This document shows, in pieces, positions 42,301-57,300 of a stretch of 64,000 nt of DNA. A program made the translations under genes and the position numbers. Source of the stretch: Trichobilharzia szidati (taxonomy: Eukaryota > Platyhelminthes > Trematoda > Strigeidida > Schistosomatidae); contig OX235279.1 of assembly GCA_944472155.2 (NCBI GenBank), positions 142,510,920-142,574,919 of the forward strand. The letters are read 5' to 3'. Under the pieces are notes generated by a model. That model had not been told where the DNA came from. It worked only from the letters and a program-made list of their open reading frames with translations, and ran no database searches. How positions within the stretch are numbered: the stretch's first letter is position 1; every line of letters starts with the position of its first letter.

Positions 42301-45300
42301 GTTTCCCGAACAAAAACTTCAGTAGACCAGAAGAGTACTTTGTACTTTGTGCGTCGGTGGCATAGCGGTTAGGATGATCGCCGACCATGCACATGGTCCG
42401 GGGTTCGATCCCCGGACGACGCACTCCTTTACCTCGCTAAGCCAGAAATAATGCTGGTAAAGAGGAAAGGTTGGGCATGAGGCTAGCAACCCCATCCTGT
42501 AAATTAAACACTGCTACAGAAACTTCAAGCCACCAGCTTGAAGCCCTATGTTCCACTGGGGAACGTAAAGGGTAAAAAAAGAGTACTTTGAGTGGACACC
42601 AGTTAATACCTAGTGTAATGTTACTAGTCCTCTGTCTGATACAGACTGAATTCCATCAGTCAAGTTGGCAATGTGGCCACAAGACAGAGTACAGGAAAAT
42701 AATGTGAAATCAACGTCATCTATGTAAAACGAAAGGAATCTGTTAACGTAAGTGGACGTTCTCTTCACCTCTGCATCCATCAACTCCAGCTGACAGTCAA
42801 AAGACATAACATACATTCGCCAACACCAATTCACGTGAACAACTATGGAAATCAGTTCAACTTGAGAAATGTAAAAGTTTTGTACTGAGGAAATACAATT
42901 AATGCTAGAGAATTCCCAGGATCTTGATACACAAATCAATTTGCACTTAATGGACGTGTTACATACATCATGTGTGTATTAGGGGTGGAGAAAGAGACAC
43001 ATACAAGTTTTGGAGTGCAGCAGAACTAATATATAAACAAAAGTACACATTTGTAATCTGCGAAATAGAACTCGATTTTCATGAATGATTTTGGAGTGCA
43101 CCTCAACTTTATACTTTATTCACATGCATGGGGCTTATTTATTTTTGAATGCAAAAGCAAAACCTAAAGTTGATAGATAATGCGTTTCATCAATGATAAA
43201 GATTAATTGTCTCTCAAAGTTTCATTTGTAAACGAAGCTTAAACAGGTGAAGAGTCTTCGGCACTTTTTATATTCAGTTCTGTTCATTTTCCTAGGATAA
43301 TTTATTTAACATTTCAACATTGTAGAAGTTGCATCTCATACGAAAAACTAAGTTGGTTCACAAATCCCTCTTTTTATTTGAGTAAAACGTCGTGAAATAG
43401 ATGATTTTTTTGATGGCAAATTTCGTTATGTACAAATATCATCGTCTGTGTGGAGGTCAGCAACTCTCAGCATCAAAAATAAGATCCGGATTTTCAACTC
43501 CAATGTGGAGTCAGTGCTACTATACGGATCAGAGACTTGCACTGCGCGTCATAAAGAGCATATCAAACAAACTACACACTTTCATTACCAGTTGTCTTCG
43601 CTGAATACTCAAGATCAGATGACCAGAAAAGATCACCAACAGAGATCTCTGGGAGCGAACCAACACAGCAGGAACCGATTGTGAAGCAAATAGGCAGGAA
43701 GAAATGGAGATGGATTGGCCATACTCTTAGGAAACCATCAAGTGACATCACTAGACAAGCCATTGCTCGAGTGGAACCCGAAAGGGAAGCGGCGAGTTGG
43801 TCGTCAGTGCAAGGGTGACTTGGAGGCGGTCATGTGAAGAGGAGATGAAAACGTGTGGGCAGACATGGAGCCAGGTGAAGACTCTAGCAGAGAACCGAAC
43901 GCAATGGAGACGCACGGCTTAAGCCCTATGTTCCTGTAGGAATTAAAGGATACAATAATAATAATAACAAATATCATCTGTATAACTTTTTGAAGCTGAG
44001 AAACACTGGACAAGTGTTGCATTCCGTTTTGGTGAATTTTCAGCAGTGCACCATCAAGATTCTTTGGGGAATTAAAACCGGTGACTTGGAGTCAATTAAA
44101 TTCCTAAAAATCCAAAGGCTTGTTCGTTGTGTAATTTGTTAATTTTAGTTAGCTGAATAAGCTGAATTTCTCCAAATAGGACTTTAAGAAGAATTTATTA
44201 ATATATCTGTGGTAGAGTCAGTACTTAATAGTTTAATTTCAGTTATAAACACGTAAAACATAAAGTACTACTGTTTTGTTCTTTAGGGCCTTTTAATTGA
44301 AAAAGTCCGTTCAGAACATGCTGGACGTTATCGATGCTCAGCAAACAACGAAGCCGGATTTCAGAATGCTGTTGTCAGCCTAGAAGTGCTTAGTGAGTTC
44401 TTGTTTTCTTTCGCGTAAATGTCATCACGAATCGGCATCATTTAGGAGATTGTTGAAGGTTAGAGACCACTAGACATCTGTTCTGTCCCAGTTTGCGGCT
44501 CTTCATGTTATTTGTTTCAGAACATTTAGTCTGGCTTTATTGATTTATTATGTACTGTATGAAACTATATAACGGTGAAAGAAACTTACTTATTTCACAA
44601 GCGTTTGCTACTTCGTTATTGATAATATGGGTGTGAAAATCCAAAACAGTTGAATACATCTCTAGTTCTGAATAGCTTAATGAAAAGAAAACTATTGTTT
44701 TATTTGCTTCGTTTTGACTGGTGTTGACATACTTTATGCCCTAAATGGGAATTATCAAGTAAATGTTCTGACAAATCATCAAATGTTGTCTCCCCAACCA
44801 TGTCTGAGTATTACTGCTGACTCAATATGGAATCGACTAACATGCTTTCATCTTTATTGCATGATTGAAAATGCAATTCTGTAGCCTAATAGCTACATTT
44901 CGTAACAGAAGTAAAAAACGGTCAGATTTTATGGAAATTCCGAGAAACGATTAAGATGATTGAATCAATTTATCTCTACCAATATTTAAGGGACTTGAAG
45001 CATTGCATGCTAACCCAAGCAGTAAAGTTAAATACTTTTTATGTGGGGATTTTATACTACTTCAAATATTAGATAGTAGTTTGAAGAGAATATTTTATTT
45101 TTGAAAGATATGGTCTCTTAAATGGGGTTTTCATGCTCTCTTTGTGAAAAATATTTTCAAAAGACAAATTTTTTCCTTTCAAATAGAAATGTCTGGATAT
45201 TTTAAAAATTTATTTCAATCCTTTTCCTTTTAGTTCCTCCAACATTAGTTAAGCCATCTAATCTAGAAGTGTCTGGACGATTGAATTCTGTCTTACGGTT

Positions 45301-48300
45301 GAATTGTGAAGTAGAAGGCGGTTCACCGACTCCAACTTTAATTTGGGAACGTGATGGTGTAACATTTAGTCGAACGAAAAGTTATTATACTACAACAGAA
45401 TCTGGTCTGTTCATCTTTAATTCTCTAAAGTAAGGGTCTGTGATAAATTGATTAAGATAGATTTGATAATGTGCATGTTCTTATTAAAATTATCACCTTT
45501 GGTGTAGCCGTCACCAGTGTTCAATGGCCAGTCGATATTAACGAGTAACTGATTGACTGACTGAGTGGTGAGTACTGATCATCGATAGACAGTTTGGTAA
45601 AATTGGGAAAGAAGATAAGATGGTTAATATATCTACTGAAAGGTGCTTATTATTGGTATGAACAAAACTCAGTTAAACAGTTTTAGCCAAGTTATCTCTA
45701 GTTAGTAAAACCACGAATATATAACAGTGAGAGTTCACTAAAGCTATTAGCATGAAAGCCCAAGAATCAATTACACAAGTGAATGTCCAGCAGAAGCGGT
45801 ATGTTAATGTATAAAACTGGAATAATAACACAGTTGGAATGACTGGAACAATTATTTACAAAGGAATCTACTCTCATCATTGATAAAGTATGAGAAGCGT
45901 ACACTGAAACTTCAGTTTCTGCAGAAAATTCTAGTTGTTGTTGCTGCTGCTTGCTACCACACCTTGTTACCTTCCACACAACACAACCCTCACTGCATAC
46001 TTCTGCAACAACCATATCAGTAGCTCGCTCCACAGAATGTTCACTATTATGCCTTTTGTTTACAACTGTGAATACTATAAACTAATGTTTCAGTTTTTAC
46101 AAATGAAGAGGAAACAGAGACACAGGATACGCCTAATCAGGTTCTCGTGTGAAATGTCTTATTAGTGGCTGAATTAATAATTAATGACGATGTCAGTATA
46201 CATGTCGTAAATAATAATAATAATCTATAAATTTCAAAATATCTGAGTGCAATTAAGCTGAATGCTTTCTTTTTCTTTTGATAATTAAGGCCTGAGGATG
46301 AAGGTGAACTTACTTGCATTGCCAAAAATGCAGCCGGTGAAGACCGTGTAACTTTTCGTGTATCCGTTCAAGGTAAGTGAATATTCCTTGTCAGAGTTAT
46401 GGAGAGTTGATAACATTATATTTTTTATATATGTAATTAAATATCAATATACATATATGGGAATTTGCATCAGGCATCGTAAATAGGGAGAACACAATGA
46501 TTACACCATGAATTTATGCCGATTAGCTAATAAAAACGTAACCTATCGCAAGGGATTTTAGAACGATAGGTGCAATTAACGAGTAATCAATATGCACGAA
46601 AATATCATTTAGTTATAAAGCCTGTATATAGCTCTAAATCAATTGAAAAAGTAGAACAAACAGAGAATGAAATCTTGAAAAGACCAATACGAAAGATATA
46701 CTTAGATTTTTCCTTTTTGTAAGGAGTCTATGAAAGTAATTCCGCCGTTATAAAGGTGTTATGAAAGACTTTATTCACAAGAGCTAATTACAGTTGTCAT
46801 CATAGGTAGGTTAGACGCCTTGACATTGAAAGTGCTAATCAATTTATTGAGTTTAACGAAACAGATCGGAAAAAATCCTATGCACATTTAGTGTTGAGAT
46901 TTATTTTAAGTGTTTTTTCTTGAATAAGAATCTTCTGTTAGGAGTATTTAGTGAAACAATAAATTAATCCTCATTCAATGAGTGACTTTTTCAATGTTAA
47001 ATATATATTATACTTATTAGATGAAGCCCCGGGGTGAAGTTGAAAATTATACGAGATAGTGTAACAACAGAAGACAAGGGCCAGGCAACAGAACGTTTAT
47101 TATGGAAAATCAACACATATTTATAGATTTTGATGTACATTATTGTAGGTTAATGTTAGTAGAAAATACAGTCTGTTGATTGGTTGTTTCTCACACAAAG
47201 TTAACCTTGCATCTCTTGTGGCTGTGTCAGTTCATCTATATGTTAACTGTATCCGCCTGTCCATCTTGACCTTGTTTTCACATGACTAGCATTGACCTCA
47301 ATTACTGTCATCCAATTTGGCTAGCAACCATCTCTCACCACAACAGTACTCTACTTAAGGTTACTCTGAAAGGATAAGAAATACTGGTGATATATGATTT
47401 CGCATAACTGCCAATACCATGAAATGTCTAAGCCTTACTAGTTTGTTTTCATTACACTGAGTACATTATTTCTTTTGATTTAATATAATCAATTACTAAA
47501 ACACATTGTTCGGTTTCTTTTTATAGTTCCGCCACGTGTCTCTCTGCCAATTTCAACTATTGGCTATGAAGGCAAATCAGTTACAATGAATTGTGAAGCT
47601 GATGGTCGTCCAAAACCTGAAATTATTTGGGAATTCAGAGGGCAACCGCTAACCAGTTATCTGGATGATCGTGTTCGTTTCGAAACACCAACAAAGGTTA
47701 CAATACATGACTTGAAGGTTAGTGTTAATTGAACATGCTGATTAATTCATTCATAGATAACGTGTTTCCCAATAAAACCACTGAGAAAAGGGTTCTGGCT
47801 GAAATACATGTTTCCCCCTTTAGCATTGACTATAGGTATCTGCTAAAATCATTGAATACAGTACTAAAAACTAAAATTAAAGGAAAAAAAGTGATTCGTC
47901 TCTAGAAATGAATAAACAGTCAACCAGGTTATCAGTTCAACACTCTATTCGTATTGGAAATACCCACGTAGACATTTAAAATCAAAAGATGCATTGAGCA
48001 AAGAAATGTATTCCCTTTCAGTCGGTTTTTTATCAGTTGGTATGCACTCAAAAGTGCATAGAAACGTGTTAAATGTGTTATGATTATGAGGCGTAAACTG
48101 CGCTGGAAACGTTAGCCGGCTCTTAATACTACATTGTTGTGTGTTGTATCAAATAAAATTATCTAATAGGGGGTACATCTAACCACCCAGATGAACTTTG
48201 ACATGTGAATCGATCTTGTTGTTGATCTCAATCGTTGAAGAGGTAATCAGAGTTGTTGTAGACATTGTTTAGCTGTTGACTACAATTTGGGCGCGTATTT

Positions 48301-51300
48301 ATGGTACAGAAGTCACTCTGATAACTAATTATTGCTGAATATGAAAAATCAGCAGGTGTAAATAAGTATGACATATGTTTAGTGCTTCTGTCCGAATCAC
48401 ATACTTGGCGAATATGTCATTAAAAGTATTTTCGCCAAAGTCTACTGCAAAACTTATCAATACCTGCCTTCATTCGATAAGGAAGATCAGATGTCCGGAA
48501 AGTATAAGCTACAATTAAATCTGCCGGGCAGCGAACTAGCCAAGGACATATTTTAATGACCAGCACTCTCTTTAAAAACTAAATAAATAATAATACTGTT
48601 CTTTGGTGATATTTTGTTTCACTTTTACATAAATAGCCTACTGATGGAGGAACATATTCATGTATTGCTCGTTCTCCTGGTCAAGAAATGGCAATGGATT
48701 CCACCTTCTTGACAATTTTCAGTAAGTATTTTAAGAATTCACTTTATACTCAAATAAATGTATAGTTAAGTGGAAAGAAAAAGGCAATCATAGTAATTGA
48801 AGCTTATATTTACATTTCCAATATTCTGATCGTTTATTGAAACTGAGAAGGAAATAAACTCAAGGCACTTGAGAAGGTATAACTTGAGCAAATGTATTAT
48901 CAAGGAACTTAATCCTAAGATCCTATTATCTCTGGAGAAGCTCAGAGTCGATAAACCACTAGGCACAGAAATCGAATTTTATTCAAAAACACAATAGATG
49001 GCAGGAAATTTTATTCGTATTCTTTCGTCTTCTTCTAACTTGTACACGATCGAATCACTCGCGCTTTCAAGTTACTTGCCAATGGCCACCAATGCCAATA
49101 AACAACACTCAGTGTTCATAATCATCACTAGCAGTATTCTGTGAGTGATCTGTAACAAATGATTGCGGGAATTCAACCTATGGTTTGAAAGTTGATGAAC
49201 AAGTACAATAAAATAATTGTTATTTGACTATGAGAAGCTTCTGTGATGGGGCTTCACTAAATGTTAGTTTTTTTGAGAAAAAATTGAGAACTTACAAATC
49301 ATGTATTCTCTTTTTCGTATTTCTTACATAAACCAAATTTATTTTGTTTGATTAATTATAGCTAAACCAGAGTTTGAGAGAACACCGAATCAAACAACTG
49401 AGGCCTACGAAGCTAGATGGATACAGTTTCGTTGTATTGCTAATGGACATCCAAAGCCAGACATTCGTTGGATGCATAATGGAAATATCATTCCAAGTGA
49501 GTTCACAATGCAGAAATGATATGTCTGATACATTAGCGAAACATTTTTCAAAACGTTTATTAATTACAATATATTCCTTCATATTTCCAAAAGAGTTTTC
49601 TTTTGAAATAAGGTTGAAGAGAGTCATATTTATATAGTTTTTTATTAATCTATTAACTACCAAGGGTTATAATACAAGTTGAGATGACGGTTAAAAAGGG
49701 GGAATTGTGAAGAGGAAACATAATGTGAGCATGTTACAGAGGATATACATATCATGAAGCTGTAATCTTTCTGTTATTCGGCTTTATTATTACAGAATAT
49801 ATTTATCTAAAGAGGGATATTCTGTAAGGATCTTCTGCGCTTATCGATGACTTTGTCTTATCTCAGAGGTGTTTTTCTAATTTTCTCGGGTATTAAAAAA
49901 GGATTTTTGATTTTTGAAGTATACCAAGTCAGACGAGAGAGTGTATACCAGTGGCGCTTCGGCACAAATCATCAGAAATTGTAAACCATGGGTCATTTAA
50001 TTTCCATCTGCCTATGTCGAGGCGTTTCGGACTAAGATAAAGTAGATGTCCAATATTGCTTGCTTTCCAAAACTTTTCTGAGACTTAAAGATCACTACAG
50101 CCCACCTATTACCTCAATAAAAGTCACTGTGTTTGTGTTCAACACCAAATTGTGAATAAATGTTGGTTAATGTTGCGGACAGCCATTTCTTTAAACCTTC
50201 AGATCATCAGTTTAGGGCGTTATAACCGACTGTATCAAAAGAATGATTCAAGTGAGCGAATTCTTACAAACTTCCATTTAATATGAATGGAATTTAATAT
50301 AATACATTGATTGTAACATACAATGTTATTATTGGTATATACTGGGACCTAGTGTTTATTCAAGCTGAATGTAGAAATTGGCAACTGTGAGATTCTTTGG
50401 CATAAAGAAAATTACGGTGAAGTGTCCGGTTAAGTGATGAGACACTTGTGATCAGTTACTGTAAAGTGCCAGAAAACATTACAACTGTCCCTTCCATAAC
50501 CAATTTTACGTTTTCTATCGGTTCATTGGAGTTCTGATGAGTTCTTTAGAGACACAAATAAAATATTACCAGCCGTCAATTCAATAACTTTACAGTCAAG
50601 ATGTTGTGAACCTTAGGTTGTGACAACTACAATCATTACCACTACAACTAGAGTGCTGTGTTCAAATAAAATAAATTTTATGTCCTAATAATGGGTGTGG
50701 TTCCTTTTGGTGCTGTTGTGTTATGTTGACTTGGGTGGTTTAATTCTGTGCTAAATTCAAAATAATTATTTTCCTTATTTTATACAGGTAATCCAAGTAA
50801 AAATGGAGTTGGTTCATTGGTTCTTGGTCCACTAAGAACTGATCAAGCTGGTCGATACACCTGTGTAGCCAAAAATGATGCTGGAAGTGTTGAATATGAT
50901 TTTGAACTGAAGGTTAAGAGTAAGTGTTTTGTCCAATATACTACTAACAGCGAATCCAGAAATGATGGTCAACCTGTTTTAATTTGTAGGGTGCCTGTTG
51001 ATTTCCTAGGTGGTATGTGTGTGACTAACGTTATTTTGTTTGTATACAGTTCCTGTATCTTAGGATGAACATATATGTATTTTAATCAATCTTCAAACAT
51101 AGAGCATTAAGTTACTTACATCATAATGTACCTACTGGAGATTTTTCTCCACAGATTTGTGTCAAAAACAGTCATTTGCCCGTAGTATAGTCCATGCACA
51201 GTCTAAGTATGTAGCGTAGTATGTTCTGTGTTGTTTCACGTAATACTAAATAGGCTCATATGGAGTGCACGTGAATCTGTTTAACTTCACTATTTAGTCA

Positions 51301-54300
51301 TTTTCATATGATTTCATTTCTTGGGTTTCTGAGTTATAGTATACATGAATTTCATTTCCTTTTCAGCCCGTCCTAAAGTGCATGTCTATCAGTCAGATGA
51401 ACCACCTAAAGAAAGTGATACAACTCGTCTACGATGTGAAGTTAGTGGAGATGCTGATTCAGTTATATGGTTAAAAGACGGGAATAAAATTTCAAATTCA
51501 AGTCGTTTTCGTATACTAGACAGAGGTTCCAGTCTTGTCATCAAAATGGCAAAGGTTAGTGTTAGTTTTCTTTTTTTTACTAAACTTGAGGATTGGCTCA
51601 TGATCTATCCTCTATATTGGATTTATAATTTTCAACTGAGAGCTTTGGGGAAAAAATGCCGTCTCAGACAACATCTCTACCTTGCAACCTACCGATGGTC
51701 TCCATCATTATCCTCTATTTATTATTCACTGCATAGATTCTGCTTAAGAATAAGAATCGAAACGAATTGTATCATAAAACAAGATTTTATTTTTTTCATA
51801 CCCTTCACACAATCCTCGGTGAACAGGCAAGTTGTCTACAAAGAGAAGTTGACTAAATATCTGTTTTATGTATTATTCAGTGTAAATAAACTAATATAAA
51901 GTGACCAAAATTATAACTGTATGAAAACGCCCACCAAATTATCCAAACCCATATAACACTCAACTTCAAAGCTTATAGTAAACTTGTTCATATAATGCTA
52001 CTACAGTATATCATAATTTTAAAGCTGATTCCAAGTTTCGTCATTAGGAAAACATTATGCGATTAAAGACTGTCATTTTTAAGTAAATGCTTTAATCGCT
52101 ATGGGACGAGCCTGTTGGTCATTTAGCCAGTAGGTTGTCATCTAACTACGTGCAAATTCTAACTTCTACCAATTTGCGAATACAGCACCACTGCCATCAA
52201 ACGCCATCGACGAGTATCAACTTCACATTAGAATTAGTAGACACCACCGACCATGACTTGTCATTGAAACTTAAGGCTACATACGCTGTGATCAAAATCT
52301 CCCCCAAACCCGAAATCTGGATATAATCATATGTTGTATGTCTCTTTTTTATGAATGCAAAGTTGTTGACATGAGTTTACGGAAAGGCATATTACACAAA
52401 TATAAGGTTCTCAATCAAATGACATGGTTGAAATTACTCTTCTTATTGGTCTATTCAGTTTTAACCTGTTCATTAAATAACAAGATTACATACAACGTGG
52501 TGATTTATACATAACTTCTTTTATAGGCCAGAGATACAGGGACTTATCAGTGCATAGCAGCTAATCCGGTCGGTGAAGATCTTGGTGAACTTCGTTTAGT
52601 TGTCGAAAGTAAGCTAGAGTGTTTTTGCTTGTTTAAATAAACGTGAAAGCCTTTTAAATAATGTAAGTAGGACACTTCGAGAAACACTGTACGTCCTGCC
52701 ATTACTACTACAAATTCCAAATAATTTTTACAGAATGATTCAGTTTTGTGCGGTATGATCTAAAGCTATCGAGTTTGTGATTCAAGAGATCCATTAGTTT
52801 TATAGGAGGATCATGTTACATCGTGACTACTGGTTGCCTATAGTGACCAGGTCAGATACTATAAGAATTAGACAGTGATAGTGAACTAGCCGCTTAAAAA
52901 TGCCTATGTGTGTTATTACTCTTATTTATTTTGAAACATACATGTTATTATACTAAGGCAGAGTACAGAGAACACCTTAAATTTCGGTTGATTCGTTTCT
53001 TGATCACGTTTATTTATGTGGTGAAAATATCTAAAACGAAAGGAAGAAGACTTTGTTAACAAATAATATAGTTTACGGTTAATGAATGTTAGTTAAGGAA
53101 TCAACTGTTTGAAAACCTTTTGGATTGTCACCATTATTTGGTGTGTCAGTAATGCAATAGTGGCCCGGGGTTCGATATCCGGCTGACACACTCTTAAACC
53201 TCGCCTAGCCGGTGATGTACCTGTTAACGAGGGACGTTTGGGCGTAAGGCTAGTAACCTCATTCAGTAGAAACAAAATCTCTGCCTCAGAAACTTGAAGA
53301 CTCAAGCTTGAAGCCACATGTTTCACTCGGAACGCGAAGGTATAATACATAAAAATATATTTTTGAAGAAACTAATTTGTCTGCTTGCGGTCTTATGCAC
53401 CCTCACTGATACAATTGGCGGAAATGTTCTGGCGTTCAGCATGCTGTTAAGTGCATAAGAAAATCCGTCTCAATATCCAAGATGGAAGTGTGTTAAATTT
53501 ACTTCCTCATTAAGTTGCACTGAAGATATCAGCTGTACCGATGTGGAAAGCCATGACAACAAATTACTAAAGAAGTACATTCAAGACTTAAATCCTCATT
53601 AAAAAAGTGATTCATTTTCAAGCATACTTCACTTTTGATGTATGTATACATATCATTAATTTTCTTATAATGTGATCAGCCTGACATCATTCTAGTTAAC
53701 AGAAATGTTTGTTCATATTTTATCTTTATTAATTTTCACGTAATTATTCGAAATGCTGCAGACAGTTTTCTTTCCTTTGTTCGGGCTTCTGCTGATCAAT
53801 TATTATTAGTTGCCTGTAGAACTCTTCTTTCTTTTCGAGGTCTGCGTTGTTTGTGGGTGCATAGCATTGTATTTTTTTTCCTTCACGTTCCCCAGTGGAA
53901 CATAGGGCTTCAAGCTTGTCGCTTGAAGTTTCTGTAGGAGTGTTTTTATTTTACAGGATGGGGTTGCTAGCCTCATGCCCAACCTTTCCTCTTCGCCAGC
54001 ATTATTTCTGGCTTAGCGAGGTAAAGGAGTGCGTCGGCCGGGGGTCGAACCCCAAACCATGTGCATGGTTGGCGAGCGTCCTAACCGCTATGCCACCGAC
54101 GCACATAGCATTGTATAATTGTCACTTTCCTTTCTTTTGGGTTGAATTTGGCGGTCATTATCCTGGGTGAGATGGCCTTCCATTGTATCAGGGCCTTCAT
54201 TGCCGTTGGTGACAACATGATAGCCACACCCTCGGTGTACTCGTGGTTGCCTTCTGGGTGACCGGAGTAGATCACTGATTTTCCCATTGACAATTTTGTG

Positions 54301-57300
54301 AGTCCGCTGTCATTCCATCTGCTTTAACATATTCTCAGTACTGGAATACCATATGTTTTCATCTCATTCACAATATGGGCAGCTTTGACAGTCTCAAACA
54401 TAGTGCGGACGTTCCATGTCCCCACACAGACTTTTTCTTTTTTCGCAAGGAGACTCATTGTACTGAAGTTTCTGTTCTGCTCATCAATGATGTATCGCAA
54501 ACGATTTAGCTTAAAACTACCAGATTAATTTATCATTATTTATTATTATTTCCTTTAGTTCCTAGAGGAACATAGGGCTTCAGCCATGCGTCTCCATTGC
54601 GTTCGGTTCTCTGCTAGAGTCTTCACCTGGCTCCAAGTCTGCCCACACGCTTTCAATTCTTCTTCACATGATCTCCTCCAGGTCACCCTTGCACTGACGA
54701 CCAACTCGTCGCTTCCCTCTCGGGTTCCACTCGAGGGCTTGTCTAGTGATGTCACTTGCTGGTTTCCTCAGAGTGTGGCCAATCCATCTCCATTTCTTCC
54801 TGCCTATTTGTTTCACAATCGGTTCCTGGTTGGTTCACTCCCAGAGATCTTTGTTGCTGATCCTTTCCGGCCATCTGATCTTGAGTATTGAGCGAAGACA
54901 TCTGTTAATGAAGGTCTGTAGCTTGTTTGAGGTGCTCTTTGTGACACGCCAAGTCTCTGATCCGTATAGTAGTACTGACTTCACATTGGAGTTGAAAATC
55001 CCGATCTTATTTTTGACGCTGAATGCTGTTGACCTCCACACAGACTTGAGAGTAATGAAAGCTTGCCTTGCTTTCCCGATCCTTGCTTTGATATCCTCGT
55101 CAGTTCCGCCTGTAGTTGAAACAATGCTTCCCAAGTAGGTAAAGGAGGTAGTTTCTTTCAGGTTCCTTCCATTTATGCTGATTGCTGTCTGTTGTTGGTG
55201 TTGGTGTTGGCCAGGGATCTTCATTACCTTTGTTTTCTCTATGTTCACCTGGAGTCCTATCTTTGATGCTTCTTCTGCCAACTTGTTACTTTTCACTTGC
55301 ATATCTTCCAGTTTGTGGGAAATCAGACATATATCATCGGCGAAGTCCAGATCCTCCAAGTTCTTTGTGTGAGTCCATTTTATGCCTGTTTCCTCATTGC
55401 CCGCTGTTTGTCGCATTATCCAATCTACCGCAATCAGGAAAATCATTGGCGATAGTAGGCAACCCTGTCTTACTCCTGTCTTCACTTCGAAGGATTCCGT
55501 GAGCTTCCCGTTGTGGATTACTTGGCATGCAGCGTTGTCATACAACTGTTGGATGAGATGTATTATTGTCGGTGGCACCCCGTAGATGCGAAGTAGTTTC
55601 CAAATCACCTCTCGATCGACGCTGTCGAAGGCCTTTTCAAAGTCGATGAAGTTGAGATAGAGAGGTGACTGCCATTCCAAACTTTGTTCAATGATGATCC
55701 GTAATGTGACGATTTGATCACTACATGACTTGTTTCTCCTGAATCCAGCTTGTTCCGGTCGAAGTTTTTGATCCAGGGCTTGTTTGATACTCTCCAGGAT
55801 GATGCGGCTTAGTATTTTGCTTGGGATGGACAGGAGCATAATTCCGCACCAGTTCTTGCATTGACTTAAGTCTCCTTTCTTTGGTAGTTTGAATAAGTAT
55901 CCTTTCTTCCAATCCTCGGGTACTTTGCCTTCTTTCCACACCTTCTCCAGTAGTGGCGTCATCAAGTTCGCTGTTGTCTCTGGGTCCACTTTCAATGCCT
56001 CTGCTGGGATTCCATCTGGTCCTGCTGCTTTTCCAGCTTTCAGCATCTTGATTGCCTTCAGGACTTCTGTTCTCCTCGGGGGGTTGATGTTCACTGGTAA
56101 TTCTGCTTCCGTTGTTGGTATTGTTGGGCACGTTGTAGGTGGCGGTCGGTTTATTAGTCTTTTGAAGTGTTCAGCCCAGTGTTTCCTTTGCTCCACTTCT
56201 TTGGTGATTGACTTTCCGTTGTGATCCTTCACTGGCTTAATTTGTGACGAATTTTTGCCTGAGAGGTACCTAGTTGTTTGGTAGAGTGTTGCGAGGTCTC
56301 CTTTGCCTGCAGCTTGTTCTGCTTCACTTGCTATGGTTTCATAGTACTTTCTTTTGTCTTCTCTGGTACTCTTCTTTACTCTTTTGTTCAGTTTCTTGTA
56401 GTTTGCGTTCAAATCCTGTTTTTGTTGCTCATCGGTGCACTGGAGAATCTTTTGTTTCACCATCCCTCTCTCTTCTATTAGTTTCCAAGTGTCCGTAGTG
56501 AGCCACGGTTTGTCCTGTCTCTTCTTTCTGCCCAGAACTTCCATGCAGGTTTCGCTCCATACCGCTTTCAGGTTGTCCCAGTGTTTTTCGACGCTGACCT
56601 CTTCGCTAGTGTTGATTTGTGTCTCAGCTTTGTCCTTTATGCTTGCAGTAAAGATGTCCTTTGTATCCTGGTCCTTTAGTTTTTGAGTGTTGAACTTGGC
56701 TTGTGGTCTATCTGCAGCTCCTGTTTCTCTGAAAGCTTTTAATTTGAGTTGGATTGTTCCTTGTACGAGGTATTGGCCTGAGCCAACGTCTGCTCCTCTT
56801 CTTGCTTTTGTGTCCAGTAGGCTGCGCCGCCACTTCCTCGAGATTGTGATGAAGTCAATTTGGTTTTTGGTTCGCCCATCTGGTGACACCCATGTAGCCT
56901 TGTGAATATCCTTGTGTTTGTATACGCTGCCACCAATCACTAGTTCATTGAAGGCGCAGAAGTCGGCGAAGAGTTCTCCATTTTCATTCATCTCTCCCAG
57001 AGCTTCTTTACCCATGATGAGTTCCCTTCCTGTGTTGTCTGGTCCAAGTTTGGCGTTCATGTCTCCCATTAGTATTTTAATGTCACCAGCTGGAGTATTG
57101 TCTATTGCTGCCTGTAGTTGTCTGTAGAATTCTTCTTTCTTTTCGAGGTCTGCTTTGTTTGTGGGTGCATAGCACTGTATAATTGACACTTTTCTTCCTT
57201 TGGAGTTGAATTTGGCGGTCATTATTCTGGGTGAGATCGCCTCCCATTGTATCACAGCCTTGGTTGCCGTTGGTGACATCATGATAGCCACGCCCTCGGT

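Noticed and set aside
42350..42423. Possible functional tRNA gene with complete cloverleaf
   Set aside because: The same 74-nt head recurs at 27926, 53873 and 60853 attached to one conserved body and tail and flanked by target duplications, so it is a SINE head.
42610..42939. 109-codon minus-strand frame
   Set aside because: No domain pattern, no splice context, lies in a host intron after a SINE; no support for coding.
48445..48580. Possible RTE LINE relic (gaagatcagatgtccggaaa)
   Set aside because: Only a short block resembles the LINE; too weak to call.
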